Notes: generated by a model from the letters alone, not told the origin. A DNA stretch of 20,640 nucleotides from JBGOUJ01 sp041477005 (GCA_041477005.1 JBGOUJ010000059.1:1-20640), one strand, 5' to 3'. Shown: positions 9,129 to 17,652, counted from the stretch's first letter. Program-made: numbers and translations.

Positions 9129-11878
9129 TGCGGCTCGGATTCGTGGTCGTGAATGGGCTGGCGCTCGTTGTTCTCCTCGGGGCTCGACATGCGGGGACGT
9201 TGGGTGATGGCTTGGGACGCTTCGTCGGCCTTGAAGCGGCGGAAGAGCTTCTCTTCGCGGGCCGCGTCGTCGAGCTGGCCCAGACCCCGGTGGCAGAGCA
9301 TCTTGGTGTAGTGCATGGCCAGGTCTTCGGGGTCGACGGCGCAGACGCGCTCGAGGACGTCCAGGGCCGCGCGGTAGTCTCTCTTTAAGAACAAGATTCG
9401 CGCGATTTGGTTCAGGACGACGCGGTCGCGTGGATACTGACCCTCGGCGGTCCGCAGCGAGCGAAGAGCCGCGTCGTAGTCGCCGTCGGCCTTGGCCACG
9501 AGCGCCTGGAAGTAGTAGATGCGGCCGAGACGGGGATTCAGGGCCAGGGCCTTTTCGAGATACGGCTTGGCGGCGTCGGTCTCGCCCTCCTGGATATAGG
9601 CCCGCGCGACGTTGAGCCAGCCGTCGGCATAGCCGGGCTCCGCTTCGGTCACCTTGCGGAAGGCATATTCGGCGCCCTTCAGATCGCCCTGCAACAGCAG
9701 CCCGATGCCCCAATCGTTCCAGCGCTCGCGGTCTTCGCGGCGGACGATGGGCTGCCACTCGGGCCCCGAGGGCGCCCCGCCCGATCCCACGTGCAGCACC
9801 GTGCGGGCTTCGGCCAGGGTCACGATGGGCAAATCGGGGATCCGGCCTTTGACCTTGCCGGAGACATTGGCCGGGATGCCGGCGGGCTCAAACAGGAAAC
9901 GGCGGTCGTCGAACGCTGGGGAGACCGCGCCCGGCTCCGGGACGCCGGCGTAGGCAAACTGCGTGTAATAGTGCGAGAACTTGCGGTAGTTCAGCCGGGC
10001 GGTAAGCTTGATGGCGCCCTTAGCGCCGGGCGGGAGGCGCAGGCGGTAGTGGACGACATCGGCGGCGCCTGGCGGTATTAAGTGGACATACAGGACGCTG
10101 CGAGTCTGCCAGGCATTGCGCTTGTTGATCATGTTTCCGTGCTCGTCGAGCTGGTAGGAGCGATAGAAGTGCGCGCCGGGATCGACCGGACCTCGCCCCT
10201 TGTCCTCGACCGCGCCGCTCCAGAACACGACGCGGCCGCTCTCGTCCTCCCCCTTCAGCTCGAGCCAGACGTCGAAAGCATCCACCGTGCCGCCGGGGAA
10301 GAAGTGGCCGATCTTGCGCGTGCGCACGACCACGTCCACCCGGACCGTCTCGCCGGCATGGATGGCCGGGGCCGCGCGATCGATTGGGGCGGCGAGGCGC
10401 CCAACCTCGCGGAGCACGACCGGCGCGCCGGCGGTCTCGGCCTCTTCCCCCACGGCAAACGTGGAGGCGGCCACCGGAGCTTCTCCGGACCGCCGCTGCA
10501 TCTCGGGCGCGCCGGGGCGTCCGCCAGCCCCTGCTTCTACGGGCGAGGCAGCGAAAATGTCAACCGAGAGGATGCCGTCCTTCAGAAACTCCTCGGTGGC
10601 CCGTAACTGCTCGGCGTCCTGATTCACGTACGGCACGGCGGTGTTGGCGGCGGGGAAACGGTGGGAGTGGACGAATCCGCCGTGGTTGCCGGCGTCGCTC
10701 GAACGGACCAGCGGCATGTGGCAGTCGGTGCAAGTGGACGATTTGGCCGGATAGTAGAACGACCGCGCGCCCTGGCCGGAGACGCCGCTGGCCTGCCAGT
10801 TGTCGTACTCGTTGAAACCGCGGAACCAGCGGTATTGGTTCACCGGAATGTCGAGATGCACCTTGTGGCAGGAAGCGCAGAACTCCGAGGCGTCCAGCCG
10901 CATGAAAGGCTTGAGGAAGGCCCGGCGGTGGGGCTCGGGCGCGGTGTTGGTCAGGTAGTAATGGACGCCGCGGACCAGCGGGTTCGTGCTGGTGGTCAGC
11001 TCGTGCAGCGGCGGGTATTCCATGGTGAACGTGTTGTTGCCGGTGGTGTCGCGGACGCGGGTGATCGAATGGCAGGACATGCAGCCCAGGCCCGCCTGCG
11101 CCTGCGGGGTGTCGATCTGCTCGCGGATGGGGCGGTCGAAGCGGCCGTTGAAGAAGACGGCGTGATCGTGGCAGCCGGCGCACCACTTGGAGGGCTTCGT
11201 GCCCACTACGTCCTGCATGTACTCAATCGACTTCCGGTAGAACTGGTTGTTGAACGAGGCGAAGTGGTGCATGGAGCTCGACCACTGGTCGTAGATGTCC
11301 TTGTGGCACCGGGCGCAGGCCTGGGAGTCCATGAAGAAGTCGGAAGGGATCAGGTTGCCGGTATTGGTGACGGCGCCGGAAGGGAAGAGGGGACTCGCGG
11401 GGCCTCCGCCTTCCTGGTCCATGCTGGTGGCGACGACCTTGGGGTTCACAATGCGCCAGCTTGGTTCGGGGAAGAAGCGGTCCCGGAGGCGGCCGGCGGC
11501 CGGCAAGGCAAGAGCGATCGCGGCCGCGGCCACAAAGGCGTGCCACGGGCGCCGGTCAGCACCCGAGCGCCAGCGCAGACCGATGGCCAATGCCGCCGCG
11601 ATCGAGGAGGCGATGTGCAGAACGAGCAGCCAGCGGTACGGGGTCTTGGCGCCCACCACCGCCAGCGCTAGGCCGGTCGCGCCGGCGAGAGCTACCGTGG
11701 CTACGAGACCCCGCTGCCACAAAACGACCGCCAGGAGCAGAATCGCGCCGAGGCCGATGTGGACGGCCACGTTGGCCACATAGAAGAGGTTCGGGGCCGG
11801 GAAAGCGTTCAGGTAACCGGAGTTGACCAGCAGCACCAGGAACCCTATCGCGAGGGCGGCGGCAGTTTTGCGTTTCAT
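9125..11878 (-). CDS. Membrane-anchored pentaheme cytochrome c with TPR tail
   Basis: The 917-residue protein begins with about five hydrophobic helices (within residues 4-127), with a His in the second (VAVHIGLG) and fourth (LLVLHIASS). An odd helix count places the rest outside the cytoplasm. Five CXXCH heme motifs follow: CARCH 188, CAGCH 233, CMSCH 266, CASCH 334 and CTDCH 383, in a region like the cytochrome c554 group. A middle beta-rich part (HFFPGGTVDAFDVWLEL) precedes a C-terminal TPR solenoid of about five repeats (about 690-880). A role in quinol-linked or extracellular electron transfer is inferred from architecture only. ATG 11876-11878 overlaps the upstream stop as ATGA, so I prefer it; an ATG 6 bp upstream (11884) is the alternative. 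It is the middle gene of three and ends in a second ATGA overlap. Confidence 0.9.
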   Translation of the reverse strand: MKRKTAAALAIGFLVLLVNSGYLNAFPAPNLFYVANVAVHIGLGAILLLAVVLWQRGLVATVALAGATGLALAVVGAKTPYRWLLVLHIASSIAAALAIGLRWRSGADRRPWHAFVAAAAIALALPAAGRLRDRFFPEPSWRIVNPKVVATSMDQEGGGPASPLFPSGAVTNTGNLIPSDFFMDSQACARCHKDIYDQWSSSMHHFASFNNQFYRKSIEYMQDVVGTKPSKWCAGCHDHAVFFNGRFDRPIREQIDTPQAQAGLGCMSCHSITRVRDTTGNNTFTMEYPPLHELTTSTNPLVRGVHYYLTNTAPEPHRRAFLKPFMRLDASEFCASCHKVHLDIPVNQYRWFRGFNEYDNWQASGVSGQGARSFYYPAKSSTCTDCHMPLVRSSDAGNHGGFVHSHRFPAANTAVPYVNQDAEQLRATEEFLKDGILSVDIFAASPVEAGAGGRPGAPEMQRRSGEAPVAASTFAVGEEAETAGAPVVLREVGRLAAPIDRAAPAIHAGETVRVDVVVRTRKIGHFFPGGTVDAFDVWLELKGEDESGRVVFWSGAVEDKGRGPVDPGAHFYRSYQLDEHGNMINKRNAWQTRSVLYVHLIPPGAADVVHYRLRLPPGAKGAIKLTARLNYRKFSHYYTQFAYAGVPEPGAVSPAFDDRRFLFEPAGIPANVSGKVKGRIPDLPIVTLAEARTVLHVGSGGAPSGPEWQPIVRREDRERWNDWGIGLLLQGDLKGAEYAFRKVTEAEPGYADGWLNVARAYIQEGETDAAKPYLEKALALNPRLGRIYYFQALVAKADGDYDAALRSLRTAEGQYPRDRVVLNQIARILFLKRDYRAALDVLERVCAVDPEDLAMHYTKMLCHRGLGQLDDAAREEKLFRRFKADEASQAITQRPRMSSPEENNERQPIHDHESEPQ

Positions 11879-14800
11879 TTCCATGCCGCTAAAGGCCGGA
11901 TCAGACGCAGCGCCGGCCGCGTGTTGTAAACTCGCCGGTAATCGTTGTTAAGGGCGTCGTCCGGGTAATGCTCGCCGGGACCATACGGATACCCGCGCAT
12001 GGCGTGGAACGGCAACGGCTCGACCGAGCCGCCAAACGCCGTGTTGGCGTCGGCATCTTTGGCCCAGCCGTCCACATAAAGCAGAAAGTCGCGCGTCCAG
12101 CCGGTCTCGAGCGGTGGAAGCGCACCGGCGGCGAACCGCAGCCGCAGCTCGTCGCCAGAGCTCATAATAACGAATCGGTCGTCAATGGAATCGAGCAGCT
12201 CCCGCACGCCACCGTAACGGGTGTAGAGGCCCGGGGTCGGGTTCCACATCGAGACCGGGCGAACCACGGAGTAATCGAACGACTCGGGCCGGCGGCGCTC
12301 GGGGTCCACCTGGATGGCCGAGAAGCCTCGGAAGTGCAAGTCGGCCGCGCTGGGCGTGAGCGGTGTCACGTGCACCGCCGGCGACCCGGCATCCTCGCCG
12401 AGGAAGATATCATCCCAGTAGACGCACATATTTGTGACGATGCGCACGGCGCGCGAGGAAGAGAGGAACTTGCCGGTCAAGTCGACGGCGATGGTTTTCG
12501 GCTTGCCGGCCGGCATTCCCATGTCATCGATCACGGTGACCCAGCGGCCGGAGGCGTCCCTGACCTGGAGATAGGGCGCCACCAACTTGGTCCCCGTGCT
12601 CTGCGAGGCGGCCACGAAGGTGCTGCCGTCGGCCCAGTCGACCCAGCCGTGGAGGTAGAGGACGCCGTCGCGCGCGCGCGGCGGGAACTCCAAAGTGAGC
12701 GAATGCAGCTCGGCCCGGCCGTTCATGTCGCGCCGGAACCGCTCTTCTTCGCGCCGGGCGGGATATACCCGGCGCTGGACGCCGAACAGGCGAAACTCCG
12801 GAAACGGAGGCGACTTGAATTTTTCGTTGGTGAAAATCTCGACCGGGGTGGGGTGATCTACGGCGATCAGCTTGATCTGATCGAGATAGGAAACCTCGCG
12901 CAGCTCTTCGGTGATGTGGATCTCGTAAGCGCCGTTGCGGGGCGCGAGCGAGCGGCCGGGGATCTGGACGTATTCATCGTGATCGAGCGGGAAAAACTCG
13001 CCTTCGCCCAGCCCGGCGCCCAAGGGCGCGACCCCCAGGACGTCGGAAATGAATTCGAACCGGCGGCCGTTCCAGGTGAAGATCATGGGGCAGGAGCCGG
13101 AGAGCCGCTGGGCCTCTTTGTAGTTGTAGTTGGCGGCTGCCGCCTGGTGCGGCTCGTTCTGGACCAGGCCGTTCGGCCAGGTGATGCGCACCGCGTCGGC
13201 CTGGGTGTAACCAGCCAGGCCGAAGACGAGGGGCGCGCCCTGGTAGAGCTTCTTCTCGTAGAGCGAGCCGGCTTTCACTTCGACCCGGGCGCCGGCGGCC
13301 AGCTTCAGGTTCTTTATGCCGGCCAGGGCGACCTTGAGCCAGCCGTTCTTGGTGGGGGTGGCGTTCTTCAGCAGATGGACCGAGCCGTCGGCTCCCACGA
13401 AAGCGACGTCGGTCAGGCCGTCGTTGTTGAAGTCGGCGGCAGTGGCGGCGAGCCAGGAGGTGGGTGCGCCGCGCACTTTGCCGGGCGCATAAGTAAAGCC
13501 GCTCCGGTGGAACTGCATCTGCGCGCCGGCCAGCAGATCCACCTGGCCGCGGTTCTGGAAATCGGCGAAGAGGGCGGGGGAACCGCTCCCTAATGGTCGC
13601 GGCTCGGATAGATTCCCACCGCGATTTTCTAAGAAGGCCGTGCCGGAGGCGAGGTCGAGGAAACCGTCCTGGTTGAGGTCAGCGACTTCGAGGGGGGAGG
13701 CGAGCGAAAAGGGCAGAGGCGTCGCTTCGTAGTGCCCCACCTTGCGGTCGCGATAGAGCACGGCGGGGCGGTCGCGATAGGCGACTACGACGTCGAACGT
13801 ATTGGTCTGATCGCCCAGCTCGAAGACTGCGGCATCGAGCGCCTGGCCGGCGACGAAGGGGAACGACGGCGTCACGTCGGTCCAGGAGCCGTCGCCGTTG
13901 TTGCGCAACAGGATCTGGGTCTCGCCGAGCAACATCAGGTCGAGGTCGTAGTCGTGGTCGTAGTCGACCCAGACGGCCTTATGGAAGACGCCGGAGCGCA
14001 AAGGCTTCTCGGTCTTGGTGAAGACGCCTTTGCGGTTGGCCCAAAGCTGCACGCCGCCGCTTGACAGCACGCACAGGTCGGGGAAGCCGTCGTTGTTGAA
14101 GTCGCCGATCTCCACTTGGCCAGCCGCGCCGGCGATCGGCGTTGCGGTGAAGCCTTTGCCGGTGTTGCGGTAGAGAACGACCCGATCCGCCGACCAGGCC
14201 AGGATGTCGAGCTGGCCGTCGGCATCGGCGTCCAGAGCGGCGATCCCGGCGGCTTGCGCGCCGACGCTTCCCAGCCGCTGCTCCTCAAAGACCACTTCGA
14301 CCGGCGCGGCGCCCTCACCCCTGGCCGAAGCGCGGAGATCATCGAGGATCTCCGAGTAGTAGCACCAGTCCATGTCCTCCGAGGTTCCCAGGTCCGACTG
14401 CCGCTTCTTGATCTCCTGAAAGATCGCCAGCTCGCGCTGCGCCTTCTCGGTGTTCTTGCTCACCCGGTAAGCGTTGAAGAGCTGGAAATGGGGCGCGGCC
14501 AGGGTCGGGTCGAGGCGGGCGGCCGTTTCGAACTCACCGAGGGCCTTCTCGTTCTGGCCCTGGAGCTTGTAGAGCGTCCCCAGGTTGTAATGGGTGACCG
14601 GCTCGTCGGGGGCGCGCTTGGCCATCTCGGTGAATTCTTTCAAGGAGCGCGGGAAGTCGCCCTCACGTTTGAACACCACTCCGAGGCTGAAATAAGGGTG
14701 CGGGAGCGTCGGGTTGAGGCTGCGGGCTTTTTCGAGCTCGGCGACGCCGCCCGCGGTCTGACCGGCTCGCAGCAGCGCCAGGCCATAGTTGAGGTGCTCC

Positions 14801-15000
14801 CGAGCGGAGTTCGGGTTGAGGGCCAGGGCTTGCCGAAACTCCTCCGCCGCCTCCTTGGGCGTCGCCGGATTCTCGTAGAACGCCTTGCCCAGGTTGATGT
14901 GGCGGGCGAGGATCTCCTGGCGGGTGTCGGCGGGGTGAAGAACGGCGAGCACCACAGCCGACAACACGACCGGGGCCAGAATAGCGGCGGCGCACCTCAT
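11875..15000 (-). CDS. Exported TPR, VCBS and UnbV multidomain protein with an uncharacterised C-terminal region
   Basis: The 1041-residue protein has a signal peptide (MRCAAAILAPVVLSAVVLAV, cleavage near residue 24). About five TPR units follow (34-198), with FRQALALNPNSAREHLNYG and YNLGTLYKLQGQNEKALGEF as clear examples. FG-GAP/VCBS loops lie at about 245-540 (LDADADGQLDILAW, IGDFNNDGFPDLCVL, VDYDHDYDLDLMLLG, VADLNQDGFLDLASG, ADFNNDGLTDVAFVG). An ASPIC/UnbV-like segment ends near 625 (ADAVRITWPNGLVQNE). The remaining roughly 410 residues start at CPMIFTWNGRRFEFISDVLG (Cys637) and match no domain I can name. The start is ATG 14998-15000, where the signal peptide begins; the open frame continues to 15207 without family-like sequence. 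First gene of the operon; its stop overlaps the cytochrome start. Function unknown; binding or scaffolding at the cell surface is inferred. Confidence 0.88.
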   Translation of the reverse strand: MRCAAAILAPVVLSAVVLAVLHPADTRQEILARHINLGKAFYENPATPKEAAEEFRQALALNPNSAREHLNYGLALLRAGQTAGGVAELEKARSLNPTLPHPYFSLGVVFKREGDFPRSLKEFTEMAKRAPDEPVTHYNLGTLYKLQGQNEKALGEFETAARLDPTLAAPHFQLFNAYRVSKNTEKAQRELAIFQEIKKRQSDLGTSEDMDWCYYSEILDDLRASARGEGAAPVEVVFEEQRLGSVGAQAAGIAALDADADGQLDILAWSADRVVLYRNTGKGFTATPIAGAAGQVEIGDFNNDGFPDLCVLSSGGVQLWANRKGVFTKTEKPLRSGVFHKAVWVDYDHDYDLDLMLLGETQILLRNNGDGSWTDVTPSFPFVAGQALDAAVFELGDQTNTFDVVVAYRDRPAVLYRDRKVGHYEATPLPFSLASPLEVADLNQDGFLDLASGTAFLENRGGNLSEPRPLGSGSPALFADFQNRGQVDLLAGAQMQFHRSGFTYAPGKVRGAPTSWLAATAADFNNDGLTDVAFVGADGSVHLLKNATPTKNGWLKVALAGIKNLKLAAGARVEVKAGSLYEKKLYQGAPLVFGLAGYTQADAVRITWPNGLVQNEPHQAAAANYNYKEAQRLSGSCPMIFTWNGRRFEFISDVLGVAPLGAGLGEGEFFPLDHDEYVQIPGRSLAPRNGAYEIHITEELREVSYLDQIKLIAVDHPTPVEIFTNEKFKSPPFPEFRLFGVQRRVYPARREEERFRRDMNGRAELHSLTLEFPPRARDGVLYLHGWVDWADGSTFVAASQSTGTKLVAPYLQVRDASGRWVTVIDDMGMPAGKPKTIAVDLTGKFLSSSRAVRIVTNMCVYWDDIFLGEDAGSPAVHVTPLTPSAADLHFRGFSAIQVDPERRRPESFDYSVVRPVSMWNPTPGLYTRYGGVRELLDSIDDRFVIMSSGDELRLRFAAGALPPLETGWTRDFLLYVDGWAKDADANTAFGGSVEPLPFHAMRGYPYGPGEHYPDDALNNDYRRVYNTRPALRLIRPLAAWK

Positions 15001-15099
15001 GAGATTCTCTCTATTGTGGATGAAGGAAGGGGAACAGGCAAGAACACCGGTTGCACGGGACGCCATCCTCGCGGATCTTCGGTACCATAGGATCGGCGT

Positions 15100-15372
15100 A
15101 TGCGGTTGAAGAAGGTTAGAAGACTTGCTGCCGACGACCTGCGTTCCGAGTACAAAAGGTCCGATTTTGGCGCGTTGGTCCGCGGGAAATACATCGAGCG
15201 ACTGCAACAGAGCTCGAACGTTGTTGTCCTTGGCCCAAGAGTCGCGGACCTCTTTCCGAACTCGGCATCGGTGAACTCTGCTTTGCTGTCGCTGGCAGAG
15301 GTTGCCAAGCGATCGGCACGCCTAATCGCACGCCCAGTACGGCCGCGCGGCCGCCGGTCACGCGCCGGCTAG
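15100..15372 (+). CDS. Small conserved hypothetical protein
   Basis: I do not know the function of this 90-residue protein, but it does not look like a shadow. The core (LRSEYKRSDFGALVRGKY, IERLQQSSNVVVLGPRVADL, FPNSASVNSALLSLAEVAKR) follows a pattern I recall from many small bacterial hypothetical proteins, of the form RGKYxERxxxGxNVVxLxPxVAxxFPxSxxVNxALRxL, often beside toxin-antitoxin-like partners. No partner gene is visible here. The last 17 or so residues are arginine-rich and look like added tail. It starts at ATG 15100, reads away from the three-gene cytochrome operon, and the 99 bp between the two genes must hold both promoters. No Shine-Dalgarno is apparent, so it may be leaderless. 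Confidence 0.6.
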   Translation: MRLKKVRRLAADDLRSEYKRSDFGALVRGKYIERLQQSSNVVVLGPRVADLFPNSASVNSALLSLAEVAKRSARLIARPVRPRGRRSRAG

Positions 15373-15393
15373 CGCGGCTGTCAGGCGGTGTCA

Positions 15394-15477
15394 CGTATCG
15401 CCAGAAAGGGCCCCACCGGCGATACGGGCATCCTGATGGGCGCCGGGTCACTGTCGCCCCCCACGCCGATGGCGCCC
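15394..15477. other. Two adjacent inverted repeats upstream of the ankyrin gene
   Basis: CGTATCGCC (15394-15402) pairs exactly with GGCGATACG (15418-15426) around a 15-nt loop, and GGGCGCC (15438-15444) pairs with GGCGCCC (15471-15477). They may end the small upstream gene or form a structured leader for the ankyrin gene. No T-run follows. No gene was found in 15373-15554. A -10-like TAGAAT at 15513-15518 has no convincing -35. Confidence 0.3.
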
Positions 15478-15554
15478 CGTTTTCCATCAAAACGCTCCAG
15501 AAGATCATAGAGTAGAATGTAAGAATTGTTCAGCAGGAGGCCTTGAGGGTGTCG

Positions 15555-16583
15555 ATGAAGCGTTTGTTCCCCATTATTCTGGCGTTCTTGTGCGTTCCGT
15601 TGGTTTCGGGCGCCCGCGAGGAGGGCCTTAGCGAAGATCTGTTTCGGGCAATCCGCAAGAACGATCTGGCAGCGGTGAAAGTTCTCCTGCGGAAAGGGGT
15701 CGACGTCAACGCCAAGGACTCGGATGGGGCGACGCCGCTGATGTACGCAGCCCTTTACGCGGCGCCGGAGTGCATGAAGCTGCTGCTTGAGAAGGGCGCT
15801 GACCCGAACGCGAAAAGCGCGGCCGGCGTCGCGGCGCTGATGTGGGGGATCGGCGATATCCGCAAGGTCCGGCTGCTGCTCGCGAAGGGCGCCGACGTGA
15901 ATGCCAGGTCGAAAGCCGGAAAGACACCGCTGCTGCTGGCCGCCAGTTACGACGGCGCCTTTGATACCGTCAAGCTTCTGGTCGAGAAGGGCGCCGACGC
16001 CACAGCGAAAGACGAAGCAGGAGCCGGCGCCGTCATTCTGGCGGCCGAGAGCGGGGACGTCGCTACTTTGAGGCTCCTGATCGAGAAAGGCGCCGACGTC
16101 AACGCAAGAGCGGGGCCGCACTTCAACGAGGTCCAGTTCGGAACGCTTACGCCCGCTCGGGAGCAGTTGGCCGAGGAGCGGCGCCAGTTGAATCTGGGTT
16201 TGACTCCTCTGATGATGGCCGCGGACCAGGGCAATCGCGAGGCGGTGAAGCTGCTTCTCGAGAAGGGGGCGGATGTCAACGCTGCGACCGGCGGGGGCTT
16301 CACGGCGCTGCACGCGGCGGCGCTGCGGGATGATCCGGAGATGGTTCGCGCCCTCATCGAAAAGGGCGCGGAGGTTAACCGGCAAGATTTCCAGGGCCAC
16401 ACGCCCCTGATCACCGCGGCCGCTGCCGACGGTCTTAGCGTGGAGGTGATCCGGGCGTTGCTCGGCAAAGGCGCGGACGTGAACGTAAAGAGCAAAGACG
16501 GCCACACGGCCCTCCAGCGGGCCAAGACCAAGGGAGAGACCGAGATCGTGAAGCTGCTCCGGCAAGCCGGCGCTACCGAGTGA
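15555..16583 (+). CDS. Exported ankyrin-repeat protein
   Basis: The 342-residue protein has a signal peptide (MKRLFPIILAFLCVPLVSGA) followed by about nine ankyrin repeats covering nearly all of the mature chain. Repeats include TPLMYAALYAAPECMKLLLE, TPLLLAASYDGAFDTVKLLV, TPLMMAADQGNREAVKLLLE, TALHAAALRDDPEMVRALIE and TALQRAKTKGETEIVKLLRQ, each followed by KGADVNA-like turns. One repeat is interrupted by an insertion (about 195-220, FGTLTPAREQLAEERRQL). Ankyrin stacks mediate protein binding; here binding would be outside the cytoplasm. ATG 15555 is preceded by GAGGG at 5 bp; GTG 15549 lies 8 bp from AGGAGG (15535-15540) and is an equally good start adding two residues. Its stop is 17 bp before the next gene, which has its own strong Shine-Dalgarno, so the two genes are very likely co-transcribed. 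Confidence 0.9.
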   Translation: MKRLFPIILAFLCVPLVSGAREEGLSEDLFRAIRKNDLAAVKVLLRKGVDVNAKDSDGATPLMYAALYAAPECMKLLLEKGADPNAKSAAGVAALMWGIGDIRKVRLLLAKGADVNARSKAGKTPLLLAASYDGAFDTVKLLVEKGADATAKDEAGAGAVILAAESGDVATLRLLIEKGADVNARAGPHFNEVQFGTLTPAREQLAEERRQLNLGLTPLMMAADQGNREAVKLLLEKGADVNAATGGGFTALHAAALRDDPEMVRALIEKGAEVNRQDFQGHTPLITAAAADGLSVEVIRALLGKGADVNVKSKDGHTALQRAKTKGETEIVKLLRQAGATE

Positions 16584-16600
16584 TCGAAAGGGAGGAGAGC

Positions 16601-17614
16601 ATGCGTTTCTGTTTTGCTTTTGCCGCACTGGCGCTGGCTTCGAGCGCCGCGGCCGCGGAGCGGATGGAAGCGGCCCAGGTCCAGCAGGCAGTGGAAAAGA
16701 GTCTCAAGCTGCTCCAGGCCAGCGGGCCGCAGTTCTTCGACAAATCGGGCTGCATTTCCTGCCATAATAACTCGCTGCCGGCCATGGCGGTGTCGCTTGC
16801 CCGCGAGAGAGGCCTCGCGGTCGACGAGCGAATCGCACAGCAACAGTTGAAGGTGACGGCGTCTGTCTTCGGCCCGCATCGGGAGAACCTGCTCCAGGCC
16901 ATCAACACAGTGCCGGATTCGCCGGAGGTCTCGAGTTATGCGCTGCTGGGAATGGCGGCTGAGAAATATCCCGCCGACCGGCTAACGGACGCCATGGTGC
17001 ACGATTTGGCGCAAAAGCAGAAAGCCGACGGAAGCTGGCACACCAACGACACCCGCCCGCCGCTTGGCTACAGCGACATCACGGTGACGGCGCTGTGCCT
17101 GCGGTCGCTGCAGCTCTATCCGCTCGAAGGCCGTAAGCAAGAGTTCCAGCGGCGGATCGAGCGGGCGCGGGCGTGGCTGTTGGCGGCCGCTGCAAACGTC
17201 ACGGAAGAAAGAGCGTTCCAGCTTCTGGGGCTGGGCTGGTCGAAGGCGGCCCCGGCGGCCGTTCAGAAGGCGGCCAGCCAGCTTCTGGCGGAGCAGCGGC
17301 CGGACAGTGGATGGGCGGGGCTGCCGGCCCTCGAAAGCGACGCTTATGCCACCGGACAGGCGCTGGTGGCCCTGCATGACGGCGCCGGGCTCGCCACCAC
17401 CGACCCCGCTTATCAGCGCGGCGCCCGGTTCCTGCTACAGACTCAGCTCCCCGATGGTTCCTGGCACGTGAAAACCCGCGCCATGGGCTTCCAGCCCTAT
17501 TTCGAAAGCGGATTCCCTCACGGACATGACCAGTGGATCTCGGCGGCCGGGACGAGCTGGGCCGCCATGGCTTTGACGCTGACGGTGGAGCCGAGGCGGG
17601 TGGCGGCGCGGTAG
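16601..17614 (+). CDS. Exported squalene-cyclase-fold protein with one c-type heme site
   Basis: The 337-residue product has a signal peptide (MRFCFAFAALALASSAAAAE). A single heme motif CISCH at 51-55 follows (GCISCHNNSLPAMAV). The rest is an alpha-alpha barrel of the terpene cyclase/prenyltransferase type. QW-like motifs are visible at QKADGSW (140-146), at DSGWAGLPALESDAYATGQA and at QLPDGSW (282-288), followed by QWISAAGTSWAAMALTLTVE. No DXDD motif of squalene-hopene cyclases is present, so cyclase activity is unlikely. The CXXCH site implies heme attached in the periplasm and a redox or sensing role; this is inference. GGAGGAGAG ends just before ATG 16601, which fixes the start; a GTG at 16580 overlapping the ankyrin stop is less likely. 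It follows the ankyrin gene by 17 bp and probably acts with it. Confidence 0.85.
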   Translation: MRFCFAFAALALASSAAAAERMEAAQVQQAVEKSLKLLQASGPQFFDKSGCISCHNNSLPAMAVSLARERGLAVDERIAQQQLKVTASVFGPHRENLLQAINTVPDSPEVSSYALLGMAAEKYPADRLTDAMVHDLAQKQKADGSWHTNDTRPPLGYSDITVTALCLRSLQLYPLEGRKQEFQRRIERARAWLLAAAANVTEERAFQLLGLGWSKAAPAAVQKAASQLLAEQRPDSGWAGLPALESDAYATGQALVALHDGAGLATTDPAYQRGARFLLQTQLPDGSWHVKTRAMGFQPYFESGFPHGHDQWISAAGTSWAAMALTLTVEPRRVAAR

Positions 17615-17652
17615 GGCCGTATCCGAGCGCCCTTACCGGCCGCCATGTTTGC

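Noticed and set aside
9129..9758. N-terminal extension of the VCBS gene (about 210 residues)
   Set aside because: Arg/Pro-rich frame-shifted shadow of the cytochrome TPR region; the ATGA overlap and signal segment place the start at 9128.
11968..13593. 541-residue plus-strand ORF
   Set aside because: Antisense of the TPR/VCBS/UnbV gene; no motifs and composition typical of shadows.
15001..15207. Upstream extension of the large TPR/VCBS gene
   Set aside because: No family-like sequence; the signal peptide begins at the ATG at 15000, and the extension overlaps a small gene on the other strand.
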